The position numbers were made by a program, and so were the translations under genes. This document shows positions 13,337-24,832 of a DNA stretch of 64,000 bases, one piece after another. The stretch's first letter is position 1; each line of letters begins with the position of its first letter. Below the pieces are notes generated by a model. The model was not told where the DNA came from. It searched no databases and saw only the letters and a program-made list of their open reading frames with translations. The stretch comes from Sanderia malayensis (lineage: Eukaryota > Cnidaria > Scyphozoa > Semaeostomeae > Pelagiidae): assembly GCA_013076295.1 (NCBI GenBank), contig RQOL01000374.1, positions 1,860,001 through 1,924,000 on the forward strand, in the 5' to 3' direction.

Positions 13337-16069
13337 CTAGGGGTCTTCACTCGCTTCGCTCGTTCGCCCCAGCCCGTCAAGTAAAAAAAGCTTGATCTGG
13401 AGCGCGCTGCATTCGCTCACGCACACATACATACATACATACATACATACCTACATACATGCATACATACATACATGAGCCGGTTTCGGTCGCTTCGCTC
13501 CCTCCCCGGAGCCCGTCAAGTGAATAAAGCTTAATCTGGTTGGCGCGCTGCATTCGCTCACGCGCATGCCTATACATACATACATACATACATACATACA
13601 TACATACATACATACATACCTACATACATACCTACATACATACATACATACATACATACATACTACATACATACCCTACAATACATACCCTACAATACAT
13701 ACCCTACAATACATACCCTACATAACATACCCTACTATACTTACCCTACAATACAAACCCTACAATACATACCCTACAATACATACCCTGCAATACATAC
13801 CCTACAATACAAACCCTACAATACATACCCTACAATACATACCCTACTATATACACCCTACAATACATACCCTACAATACATACCCTACAATACATACCC
13901 TACAATACATACCCTACAATACATACCCTATGATACATACCCTACAATACATACAATACAATACATACCCTACAATACATACCTACAATACAAACCCTAC
14001 AATACATACCCTACAATACATACCCTACAATACATACCCTACAATACATACCCTACTATATATACCCTACAATACATACCCTACAATACATACCCTACAA
14101 TGCATACCCTACATAACATACCCTACTATACTTACCCTACAATACAAACCCTACAATACATACCCTACAATATATACCCTACAATACATACCCTACAATA
14201 CATACCCTATGATACATACCCTACAATACATACAATACAATACATACCCTACAATACATACCCTACAATACAAACCCTACAATACATACCCTACAATACA
14301 TACCCTACAATACATACCCTACAATACATACCCTACTATATATACCCTACAATACATACCCTACAATACATACCCTACAATACATACCCTACAATGCATA
14401 CCCTACATAACATACCCTACTATACTTACCCTACAATACAAACCCTACAATACATAACCTACAATATATACCCTACAATACAAACCCTACAATACATACA
14501 ATACAATACCTACCCTACAATACATACCCTACAATACATATCCTACATAACATACCCTACAATACATACCCTACAATACATATCCTACATAACATACCCT
14601 ACAATACATACCCTACTATACATACCCTACAATACATACCCTACAATACATACCCTACAATACATATTACGACGCAACATTTGTAAAGAAAGTAAAGGTG
14701 GGAGGTCGAATCTTCCCCCCTGCCAAGCGACCGCCCCGCGCCCACGCTGCCCCTGAAAGCTGTTTCTGAAAGTTGATAGCTTTAGTGTGAAGTTTGAAAA
14801 AAAAGGTGCTTTCAAAAATTTAATCCATCCTGGAAAATTTAAACTCAATCTGTAATAAAAATTATATCAAACTGTAGCTAAGGAAACAGTGAACACGTTG
14901 CAAATAGTCTCATCTCTTAAATAAGTAGTACTGAATTCTTAGAGACCATTTGGTGGAAGTGGTTTGAATGAAATTTCGGAGCCGTGCAAAAAGCAAAACC
15001 TTTGAACACACTTTAGCAAGTAAAAAAAGTATTTACCGTGGCAAATAGTGACCCAGTTGAACTCAAAAAACACCAACATGAAGGTAATATGTTGGGGAAC
15101 AATTGTCGAAAGTGTTTTGGTAAAAAATAATCAATTGTGGCAGGCTGAAATTGAATTTTCGCAAATGCAAAAACGACGTGTGTTGCATGAACAATTGCTC
15201 CTTCCCGAGTGAAAAGCAACTTTGTTGGAAATCGTAAAAAACAAAAAAAAAACAACACGTTATTTTAGTTGTGTTATCAGACAACACTTGTCAAAAATTT
15301 AAATGGGGAAAATCGTGCAAATAGGGCCGGAAAAATTCAAAACTTTGACCATGGCCTAAGCTTTGTTAGCATGCCGAAGCAACAATGGCGGTCGCCTGAC
15401 AAAACGTAAACCTACAACTCTTTCATTCAAAAAACAAAACAAAGCTATCACCTGTGTTCTCTATTGTTTCCTGCAACTCTCCGGGGGTCTTTGAAACAAT
15501 TAACAGCTCATTACAAAGAAAATTCAGCTGGTAAAACACTTTGAAAGGCGTCCACCTCACTTTTTGTGTACAAAACAAAAACACGCGTCTTCTCCAAAAG
15601 TACCTGCTGTTCAACCCGAGGGCTAATTTGCATGATAACGAAAAACGCGTGACTTTTCACGTGAAGTTGCGAAAGAGCCAATCAAATTGCAGCAAAAGGC
15701 GAAACGCGTCACGTGAAGAGCGAACACTTTCTTCGAAATTGGAGTTCGCGACGCGAATTTGGAAGTTTCACCAGCGTAAACCGTCGTTTTTTCGTGATAG
15801 CACAATTAGTGGAGTAATTAATAGAATAACTCAAAAATTCTTTTAAAATAGGCTTCCAAAAATAGATAACTTTTGCCTGCTCCAGAAACGGAGCCTTTCC
15901 ATGCAAGTGCCAACCTTCTGCGCCCCTATTGAAAAAAGCCTTATTGATCACCAAATCGCCGTTTCGTCCCATTGTTTTTGGGCGTTCGACCTATTGTTTC
16001 GGTTCGAATCTATTGTTTTGGCCAGAGTTTCGCCAGCGTCACGTGACATCGCAGAATAGTAATATTAGA
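13337..16069 (-). mobile_element. Helitron-like non-autonomous element 2, copy A
   Basis: On the minus strand the element starts TCTAATATTACTATTCTGCG (16069) and ends ...GACCCCTAG (13337). The bases outside are A before TC and T after CTAG, which is the A|TC...CTRR|T signature of Helitrons. A short GGGG/CCCC stem could form just before CTAG. From 5' to 3' it contains the CACGTG and CAATA-rich subterminal block, a core with no protein domain (16069 down to 14666) that is homologous to element 1, a 1-kb minisatellite, (CATA)n tracts and the GC-rich modules. It abuts element 1 with no intervening base. It is non-autonomous. Other classes such as Helentron/HINE remain possible. Confidence 0.6.
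13669..14665. repeat. Minisatellite inside Helitron-like element 2, copy A
   Basis: About 1 kb of the same 14-bp unit, preceded by (CATA)n at 13434-13476 and 13570-13668. Marker variants (ACTATACTTACCC, ACTATATATACCC) recur at intervals of about 280-390 bp, showing higher-order duplication. The 396-codon plus-strand ORF across it is a by-product of the repeat. Confidence 0.95.
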
Positions 16070-16093
16070 TATATATATATATATATATATATA
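16070..16093. repeat. (AT)n microsatellite at element boundary
   Basis: AT dinucleotide run immediately outside the proposed 5' terminus of the Helitron-like element, fitting insertion into AT-rich target DNA. The same run lies at 37196-37219 in copy B. Confidence 0.9.
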
Positions 16094-16155
16094 CAATGTA
16101 AACATCATATTACATTGATAAACAAACATGATAAAGATAAGTATCTTGTATTTTG

Positions 16156-16575
16156 TTAATAATGTTCATCAATTATACCAAAAAACTCCTTAATGTTATC
16201 AAGTTCCTCGCAGTCTTTTCCTTCGATTGTCTCCAACTGTGTCATCTCCATCTCGAAACGAGCAGCAGCACTTGCATAAGCACTTCTCTCTCCATGATCG
16301 TCCAATATTGCATTAGCACTTCTCTCTCCACGATTGTCCAATATCAGCACGACCTCCCCACTCGCTTTAAGATCGCCCTTCAACACCTTGCGCATGTACT
16401 TGTAGTGGTCTTTGACTGCTTCATCCGGCCATTCTTTGTCAATGTCTGTTGTGCCCACCAAGGCTTTCCCCAAACAGCCTCGTTCCACTGCATGAACCAT
16501 GCAGAAAATATAATACGCCGTGGCACTTGTTTGTTTTTCGTGTACATAGAAGACCTCATCTGGCTTGTGTATCAA
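16156..16575 (-). CDS. Unrecognised 139-residue ORF, copy A
   Basis: Complete ATG-to-stop ORF, identical in copy B. I do not recognise the family. The first half reads like a globular protein (VFYVHEKQTSATAYYIF, then GCLGKALVGTTDIDKEW). The second half contains an internal 12-residue tandem repeat (ILDNRGERSANA then ILDDHGERSAYA), visible in DNA as a 36-bp direct repeat, and then an acidic helix-like end. A TATA-like sequence lies about 60 bp upstream of the ATG. It sits just outside the 5' end of the Helitron-like element, with no other gene nearby. It may be a small single-exon gene, one exon of a larger gene or chance; the internal repeat and the promoter-like site slightly favour a real gene. 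Confidence 0.4.
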   Translation of the reverse strand: MIHKPDEVFYVHEKQTSATAYYIFCMVHAVERGCLGKALVGTTDIDKEWPDEAVKDHYKYMRKVLKGDLKASGEVVLILDNRGERSANAILDDHGERSAYASAAARFEMEMTQLETIEGKDCEELDNIKEFFGIIDEHY

Positions 16576-16635
16576 TCAACCAACCGCACACACGATGGCA
16601 GAGACGACAAATCAAACCCAACCGAATCAAATCTC

Positions 16636-16643
16636 TTTATATA
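16636..16643 (-). promoter_or_regulatory. TATA-box-like site upstream of the 139-aa ORF (A)
   Basis: TATATAAA on the minus strand, ending about 60 bp before the ATG at 16575. The spacing allows a start site about 30 bp downstream and a short leader. Confidence 0.35.
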
Positions 16644-16699
16644 ATAGTGCACGCAAACAAAGACAAACAATAGCAGAAAACCGATGGACTCTAGACAAT

Positions 16700-17900
16700 A
16701 CCGGAAAACCTCGCACACACAACTAGCAAAAACCCTAGACAACAACGGAAAACCCTAAACAATAGCGAAACCCCCTGAAGCTTTGGTGTAAAATGGTCCT
16801 TTATCAGAATGCTGTGTCTATTTGACCAGCAGCCGGTCGGGCATGTCCAAAATCTAAATGACGGGCAGTCAATATTACGCATGCGCAACGAATTTGCTGA
16901 AGCTGTCTTACTGTCGTCATGTCGTATTTCGCAATGGCGGACAATGGTAGCCACTGCTTCAATGAAAAGAGTACATAGCAATGCTTTCCCGGACTCCGTG
17001 GACATAGAAATGTTAAACAAAAAGTTAAAATATGAAACAACATTTAAATATTATATTGTTGACAGCACTGCATAAGGGGGGGGGTAAGGGAACAGTGCCT
17101 TAGGGCCTCACCCTGAGTGGGGCCTCTTAAAATTTTAGGTTGTGCTTTCAATAGGTACATTGTGTTTCCTAGATTCAGGGGGGCTCATAAAGCTTTTATG
17201 AACCCTTTGCCCCAGGGCCTCCAAATCTCTCTGCGGCCTTGGTTGCCAGGACAAAGCTAGACAAAGGGGCCTGAATACAGAATACAGAACCATTTTCTGA
17301 AAATTTGCCAATACATTAGAGTTTTACATAAGACATCATGTTTAACTGAGACACTCAATTTTTGAGAAAACAGTGGATTCAACAACAGTCTGTTGTTTTA
17401 AAACAACAAGTTAGAGTCTAAAAAGTGATTTCTTATATGTGAGACTACGGTAATAGCAGAACAATTTACAATTAATGCGGTAGAGCACCCATATCTGCCC
17501 AAAATATAGTAAGGGCAAATATTAACAAAAACAAATTAATTACACAATATGGTATTCTGACCAAATGAACACAGATGAAATGAAGACAGACGTGCTGAGA
17601 ATAATACAAAATTAATTATAGCATAAACTTTAAATCAACTGACCGAAAAGGCTGGAAAGGGGAGAATTTCACTGTAATTGTTTTGAGGCTCAAAATGATC
17701 GATATCCTAAAGCCCACACGCACCTATCAGTAAGTTATATCCAATTTAACTCATAGAGATTTTTAGCATTGAGTACTGTTTATCTAGAGACTCTTCCACA
17801 CACGAAAAAGAAAACAAGCAAGAGTTACATGACCGGTAGTTACATTCTTGAGGCCAGGAACATATACTTGCTACGTGTGGAATGCCCCATTGAAGCATCA
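16700..17900. other. Gene-poor stretch, copy A
   Basis: No supported gene. Overlapping ORFs of 80-110 codons on both strands around 16800-17075 have no recognisable domain. The GC-rich stretch 17070-17290 (GGGGGGGGG run, GGGCCTCACCC, CCTCCAAATCTCTCTGCGG) looks like a degenerate interspersed repeat, but its ends cannot be defined. Confidence 0.5.
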
Positions 17901-18060
17901 GCATAGGGGCACTTAAAATTTGGGGGATTCCCGATAAAAACCCATTGTTTACTAATCTTTTTGCCCAGCTGAGGGCAAAATTTTGCTCGAATGGGCCTCA
18001 TTTTTGAAACATTTTCCAAAGTTGGAGGGGCTGACGCCCCCCTGTCTCCCACGCCTATGC
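17901..18060. mobile_element. MITE-like repeat, copy A
   Basis: 160-bp segment bounded by GCATAGGGG on the left and its near complement (CGCCTATGC) on the right. The right side carries the GGGAGACAGGGGGGCGTCAG type sequence on the minus strand that is common in small non-autonomous DNA elements. No clear target duplication was found. The 70-codon ORF across it is incidental. Confidence 0.35.
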
Positions 18061-18450
18061 ATTAAAGGCTATTTAGAGAGAACAAAAAGTCCCCATTAAA
18101 CAATCGATCAATTTTTTGATTCTAATAGGGTAGCCACAAGGCAGAGTTCTGCTACATGTGAAAAGAGGTTGGACAGGGTTTTTTCGGATGTCGGTTTTCG
18201 CGATTTTTCACTCGGATTTTCAGATATTGTATATCTTTTGATTAGATTTTCAGATTTTATACCCTCTGGCGGAATTGGATTTTGATGAAAATGTTTGCCC
18301 TATTTCGGAAAATCAGCTAAAATGTGTCGAATTTTCGGATTTCACCTTTTTATATAACGGATTTTAGCCAAGTCTTTGGATGGATTTTTGGTTTAGTTAA
18401 ATTTCTGGTCGGATTTTTGCATACTGTTACCCTCCCGTGGCCACCTCTGA

Positions 18451-18583
18451 AAAGCCTAAAGGCGACTATTCCTACAAACAATAAACTACATATGAAAGCC
18501 TGAAGGCGACTATTCCTACAGTTTAATAACCTATGCACAAAAGCCCAAAGGCAACTATTCCCACAAATAATAAACTTCTACTA
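18451..18583. repeat. 44-bp tandem repeat, three units, copy A
   Basis: Three diverged units starting AAAGCC(T/C)(A/G)AAGGC at 18451, 18495 and 18540, each containing ACTATTCC and ending in AATAA-type sequence. Confidence 0.75.
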
Positions 18584-19636
18584 GTATATGTACCGGTTGA
18601 GTCAAAAATGTAGAACATTTGCTTACATTTTATAAAGATGATATGAATTTTCTAAATATTGTTCAATAGAACACAGTTTTGTTTGAAAGGGGACTGAAAC
18701 GATTTGAAGAATTGTTTTTCGTGAAAATCGGTCCTTTCCGTTTTGAAGTTACAAGGAATGTTGTGGGACTGGGGTGTTTTCTGGAATGTTTTCAAAACTC
18801 ATACCTTATATATATGGGAGCGGCAATAAAAACGTGACAAGTGTGAATGGGCCTATAAACACCCCTTCCACAAAATACTTTGAAACTACAAAGCCAAACA
18901 TAAAATCAGCAAACATCTAACGTTGTTCTGCCTCTACGTGATGTATGTTGACAAAATCTTTGTCTTTTATAATATCCGGATTTTATGGACTTTCTTTGAA
19001 TCTGTTCATCATTGGTGAATGTGCTGTCAAGAGCTTTCTTTGCAACTGATGGGCTTACAAAGCAAATTCCAGACTTCATTGTGGGCCAGTGGAGGAATTG
19101 CTGGTGATGTTGTACTGGTGGGCTAGGCCATGATTCGCAAGGATAGGCTTTTCCCTTTTCCGTTGACCATAACTTTGCAAATGGATAATCCCTTTGCTGG
19201 ATTTTACCTAGAATGAAAAAGAAAGAATGTTAAATTGGCAGAAAGGAAGAGTCAGAGTGGCAAAAAGAGACAAATTCTCACAAAAAATAAAGAGAAAAAT
19301 CCAAAACAAATAAGCGTCAAGATGAAACAAAAACAAGACTATGTGACCGATAAACTACACTAAAATTTCATCTTGCCTTTTCCTACTGCTTTTGCGTCTA
19401 AGTACAGTCAAACTCGCGTAAGTCGGACTTGCATATGTTGGATATTTTTAATTCATACAAAAATACATGGCATTTGGTATGTGCATGGCCCCAGTCCATT
19501 TGATATAAGTACTATTAATTTTATTTACATAACTCGCATGTTAAAGATCGAATATTTGCCCAATTAGGAGGTTTTATTGAGGCTAGTTGTGAAAATAGCA
19601 TCCCTTAGTCATTTTTTATTTAATGGCCCTTCTAAC

Positions 19637-21492
19637 TGAAGAGAGACACTCCTCGATGTTGATATATAGATTATGATGGAATATACTGATCAATCGAACA
19701 ACGATGAATACAATAACGAATGACAATAAGAATAATGAAAGCTTAACTAGACCAATCCTTTACACACACAATACAATAATAGAATATGTTTTGACAAAGA
19801 GACTTACACGAATAGGACGATCAAATGTAAACAGTCTAGTAAATTGGCAATTAAATTGGCAATTGGCAATTAAAGTAATATTGCAGCAATCAAATTCAGC
19901 GATACAAGATGACCGACCCTTACTTCCTCTGGTCAGCGTTACCAATAGTCCTCGGTCCCTTGTGTCAGCGGATAACTCTTCATCTCCCCCAGTCCTGAAA
20001 CCTATATGGGAATAGGTTGCTGGACTCAGCGTTCCACATGCCTGTCTCTGGCTCAAAATGTTTTGGGGGTCGACGTATAAGATGGGGGCGGCCATGCTCA
20101 GGAGCAGACGATGGTAGCTCTGGTGCTGATCTAGGTGCAGGTGTGATGACTGTTGCAGGTGATGGGTCATCTAAGGAGCCATGCTCAGGTGAGGGACAAT
20201 CAGTGCTTGGTCTCGGTGCACGTGAATGGATAGGAGATAGAGGGGCAGTTGGTGGTGACTGAGTAACCTCCTGAGGCAGTACTGTATATGCGTGCACTGA
20301 CATGGGTGCCTGGTCTGGGTGGCAGCCTGGTGGTAATGGGGCTGTGAACTGCGGTTGAGTGGCTGGGCTGACGGGTGTATATGATCTGAGGAAACGACAG
20401 TTTCGCAGTGTCAACCGCCCGGAGCCATCTACTTTCACTCTGTATTGGTCATGACCTAGTGAGTCTACGACCAACCCAGAACGGTCCCACTTGTTGGCAT
20501 TGTGACCTTGTTGATTCTGGAGGAATACCGGGTCCCCAGCGGTCAAGGGACAGAGTGATCTGGAGTGGGTCCGCAATATTTCAGCTGTGCGGGATATCCT
20601 GGTTCGCAATGCGTCTGCCTTAGCTGTCCTTGCCTGTCGCCAGAGTGGTCGGATGTGTGGATTGGAGAATTTCTCAAGACGATTTAAGAAAGAAAAGGAA
20701 TCTCGAAGTGGAGATTCCTTGAAGTACTTCACGTCGTATTTCGGAATCGTAGATGCCATTGAGCAGAACATCGCGCATAATGTGGTCAGTGTAATCCAGT
20801 CTGGACACACTCACATTCCGTGGTATAAGCACACGTTTCTGCTTTTCCACGCACACGATCTGTAAAGGCACAGAAAGTTTCGTCTCGCTCCTGGTGTAAC
20901 TGAAGCAGCTCAGTGCGTAGGACACAAGTAGCAACTGGTATGACTGCCAGGGAGTGCATGGCCAAGAGTAAGCTATCAACCAATTCCGAGGCAGCATGCT
21001 GGTTTGCTTTGAGTAATCTGTCTCCGAGGGCAGGTCCAGCGGACTGAAAAAGTTGGAATGGTGCTGATGCATCATCTATGCCAGAGGCAGAGCGGAACAC
21101 TTACCAGCGACAAACAAACAAATTCCAGACTTCAATGGAGATGCCGACATCTAGGGCGCTGGGGCATTGTGGGCCGGTGGAGGAATTGCTGGTGATGTTG
21201 TACTGTGGGCTAGGCCATGATTCGCCAACAGAGCAATGGCAAGGGCTTCTACTGGGGACTGAACACATGACTATGACCATGATTCTGGGGACTGAACACA
21301 TGACTATGACCATGATTCTATCATGAAGAAAGACACTCCTCAATGTTTGATATATAGATTATGATGGAATATACTGATCAATCGAACAACGGTGAATCCT
21401 ACGATATAAGAGCACAAACATCAATAACATATAGCCTATTCTTATTCATAAAATCACAATAACGAATGACAATAAGAATAATGAAAGCTTAA
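19637..21492 (-). mobile_element. Degenerate Gypsy-type LTR retrotransposon (A)
   Basis: Direct repeats at 19637-19746 and 21324-21492 (both starting TGAAGA and ending GCTTAA; the first lacks about 59 bp) act as LTR-like ends around gag and pol fragments on the minus strand. A related piece of the leader/LTR region (21122-21225) recurs at 19073-19140, inside exon 2 of the ZSWIM3-like pseudogene. A 33-bp unit repeated twice lies at 21254-21319. The body of pol is missing. Confidence 0.65.
19980..21100 (-). pseudogene. Gypsy gag fragment joined to integrase C-terminus (A)
   Basis: The gag part (about 21100-20716) contains LLQLHQERDETFCAF, VRGKAETCAYTTECEC and, in another frame, MRDVLLNGIYDSEIRREVL, motifs of Gypsy-type gag proteins in fish and invertebrates. 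It passes directly into the end of integrase (about 20715-19980): PHIRPLWRQARTA, then PLTAGDPVFLQNQQG, NKWDRSGLVVD, GSGRLTLRNCRFLR, and a proline-rich tail ending in PPKHFEPETGMW. Protease, reverse transcriptase, RNase H and the integrase core are absent, so an internal deletion fused the two ends. At least one frameshift lies within gag. It cannot make a working product. Confidence 0.8.
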
Positions 21493-24400
21493 TTGAATGA
21501 TATTGCATCATTCACTTTATGCCAAAAAATTGGGGCAAAGGAAGACGATTTTGCATTATTCAATTTATGCCAAAATATTGGGTGAGGTTGGTAGGCCTGG
21601 CGGTATAAAAAAAATCAAAATTTTGCTTGGTCCATCATGACTGATAACCATGCAAAGTGAAAACATATCAAAAGAGACTCTTTTTGCAAACTAACATTCA
21701 CCTTTATGATTGGAAAAACGTTAAAGATTTCTTATGGTGTTGTGCTATCCTTCATCTGTACCTCTTTGCCATATAGTTAGTATCTGAATCAAGGTTACAT
21801 GTCACACTATTTTGCTTGGGCTGAAGGGATCCGACTCACACGAGTTTGACTGCATTTGTATTTATTTACCTTTTTAATCTTTGGTAATCAAACAACAGTT
21901 AACTCTGCACCTTTTGGTCTTCCTCTTTTCAACATCTTTGATGGCATTTTCATATTTCCGATCTTGGGTTTGTCACTAGCAATGTCAACTTCACTAAAAC
22001 AATCATTGGACTGAGATGATCCTACAATATATTCCTTAACTCAGTCATTATTGTGGATTTTATCCTCTCTTTCGGCAACTTCCTTTCTGACTGCTTGAGC
22101 ACCAATTTCAAGGTTAGCCTTTTGATGCATGGCTTCACTGTTTACTAACTTATCAATTCTAGCTGATACTTCTTGGATTTAACAGTCGAGTTAGAACTAT
22201 CTCCTGCTTGCCATGAATTAAGTAATGATTGCATTTGTTCCATTCTTGTGGTGAATATCTTAATTCCGCCCTCCACTGCCACAGAAGCAAATGCTTGAGC
22301 AATCTTCAGGGCTTTCTTGTATTTCTAGCTTCAGACAAGATCTTGATTGTGGGTTGCGTTTACATCACAGAAATGCTAAATCCCGAGTATCTGCTTGGGT
22401 ATCTTGGTTGTCATTAATGAACAATTCTTCACAGTATTCAATTGTCCAGCGATCCGCCACCAATGCTTGTGGTATCTTGATAAACCTAGCAAAGATCAGA
22501 CCTTGAGTACATGCTGACAAGGAAGACCTATCTTTCTCATGAAGTTGCAACCACATTCATGTGCAGATGCCATAAACTGGGAATTCTTTGACCCAGATAC
22601 TACAAACCTATTTTCGGGCAAATATCACTTAAATTTACCTTCGCTGACAGCTCTGCTTGTTTCTCAATAATCTTGAAAACAAATGAAGTCACACAATCTG
22701 CGTATTTCTTTAGATCATCACTCAGAAATGGAAGGGAAGTAGAAAGACGAGCAAGTGACATTAGACAACTGTGATTTCTTTCATTTCTCAGGGAGCTTAG
22801 AGCAACAAGGAATTATTGGAAAAACTGCATCAAGCTTCCGTACTTTGTGCAGACATTTTTAATTTTGGAATTCATACACTCTAATTGATTGCTTGTGGTC
22901 TCCCCCAAATTCAAAGCAACATCTTTTAAGAATGATACCCATTGCTCTTTTATTGTCTGCGAATTGTCATCATAATAGGAGATCACCAACTTTATATTTG
23001 TGTCCTTCAACACGGCAACATGTTTTTCATATTCAGTCAAAGACTGCACTTAAATTATTTTCAAGACTATTTCAAGACACCTTGCCCTTTCATCTGATGT
23101 AATGCCCATCTTTTCCATTGTAATCTCCCGTCTGAATGACCTCAATGCATGGTAAAGGCATATCTGCATTGACGCCTGCGGAAAGCTTCTTTCCAATACG
23201 TCTCGTTCATTAAAATCTTTGTCAGTCCTGATGACTTTTGTGTTATCCCAATGAGTATTGTTGTTTTTAAAACAGTCCACTGCCGACTGAATAGTTGAGT
23301 CTGTCTCTTCTGCAACAATAAAAAGCCCGACGATTTTGCTTGAACCGTGTCCATCCATGGATAACAGGGTATATAAGGGTAGTTTTAAATCAAGAAGCTT
23401 ATAGGTGGCATCTACCATAAGCATTTCTGGAAATCGTGAGTAAACTCTTTGCATTTACTGACCTTGATAGAATAAGCATTTGAAATTGTTCTTTTCATCC
23501 ACAATAACATCAACATTTGCCGTTTCATTTCTCTTCAGAAATGGTACAAGATTTTTGATCTCGTTACTGTTAGTTTTTTTTTTAATTCGTACTTCAAATT
23601 GGATATGTCTCTTAGAATAACTGGGCATCCAGTTGTTGCTTCAATCTTTTGTTGAATTAGTTTGCTGTTAGCTTGCAGGCGAATGGCTTCTTTTATGTCT
23701 TTTTCACATCCCTTGTGACCTGTCTTTGGCGAGGCAGATATTTGTAAAGCACTTCAGATACGGTATGATTATGTTCTGTTCTTATCTGAATTACCTTAAG
23801 TGCCTTCCCATCGGCAGAAAGTGCTAAATAGATTTCAAAGGGGCAACCTTGACGAAATGAACAAGACTTCCTCTTAATTGCTACTCTTTCTTTTGCAGAT
23901 TTCCCCCCAAACTTGCAAGTAAGCTTCATAGAGTAGCACTTCAAGTGCTTTTCAGCCAAAGCTACTCTCTTTGGAACACGTTTTCTGGCTGCTTCAAGTG
24001 TTCTCACGTCTCTCTTTCACAGCTCACAGAAAGTAGCCTTTTCATACGAAGTTTTAGCCTCTTCCACTTCATTAAGACTTTCCAATCTCTTGCCTACCGA
24101 AAATATGTTACCCGTTTCAGTATCATTTATGTTTGTTGATAATGATTCCTTGTCTTTTTGTGGCAAAATGTTTCTTCTCTCATTTGCTACCTCAGTTCTA
24201 TTGATTTCAGCAGCAACTGTATCTTCGGCATCTAAATCTTCCATCTGTACACATTGGGAGAAGTAATTTTCAGGCATTTCAAGGTCGATTTCGATTGTTT
24301 GATCTTGGGAACTCATATTGGAAGCATTTGCATTGTTCTCTACCTTTAAGCCTTGTTGATGGGTATGGTCATTTTGGCAGGTGAATTAACTTCTGTAATG

Positions 24401-24832
24401 AATTTCTGATTCACAATATTGGGAACAGACATTTCTGACCGTTCTTGTAACATTTTCTCAGTATCTTCATCATTATCTTTTCTATTTTCTTCTGAATTTT
24501 CTAATTGTTTCATATTCTGAACCAGGCCTTTATTTAATTCCCACGATGGTATTGTGCTTGATCTTGGATCTAAAGTTGATCCCAAGTTGCCATACCCATT
24601 GACAATAATCTTTTATCCTGTTCAAGGACAAAGTTTCCAGCAGCATTTTGGATAATCATGCAAGAATCAAAGTTAAAGGACTTTGCAGGAACTGAATGTC
24701 AAAAATCTGGGAAGAATGAATACACTTAACAAAAGGGGGAAATACCAAGAGACTTAAATTTTCCATCTGCTAGCAGGTACAGATGAACAGACTTTAATGA
24801 GTTTTATAAGAAAATCATAGTTTGGATTTTTT

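Larger units (their letters stand above)
19405..21852. mobile_element. Tigger/pogo-like DNA element with internal Gypsy remnant (A)
   Basis: Terminal inverted repeats: CAGTCAAACTCGCGTAAGTC at 19405 and, on the minus strand from 21852, CAGTCAAACTCGTGTGAGTC. The CAGTCAAAC-CTCG-like start is typical of Tigger/pogo elements. TA precedes the left end, but the right flank is CA, so the TA target duplication is imperfect. No pogo transposase is visible; the interior is mostly a Gypsy remnant. The element lies inside an intron of the ZSWIM3-like pseudogene and makes up almost all of it. Confidence 0.6.
18920..24316 (-). pseudogene. ZSWIM3-like transposase-derived gene, decayed (copy A)
   Basis: Minus strand, same gene as 40045-45461. 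In order: an acidic N-terminus starting at 24316; a FAR1/WRKY-GCM1-like zinc-binding region (24007-23693, CPFEIYL and EHNHTVS); an RNase H-like MULE transposase core (23454-23050; VDATYKLLDLKLPLY, RTDKDFNERDV, CLYHALRSFRRE); a SWIM region; a coiled segment; and an AT-hook (KRGRPKGAE) near 21910. A second exon (19206-18920) carries SPSVAKKALDS. The coding frame holds isolated in-frame stops and several one-base frameshifts. Copy A has additional frameshifts absent from copy B, for example around the SWIM finger and in exon 2, probably sequencing errors. A 79-codon ORF upstream (24585-24346) may belong to the gene's 5' region. Confidence 0.75.

Noticed and set aside
20017..20262. Plus-strand ORF opposite the Gypsy integrase tail
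   Set aside because: Antisense shadow of a recognised coding remnant; no domain.
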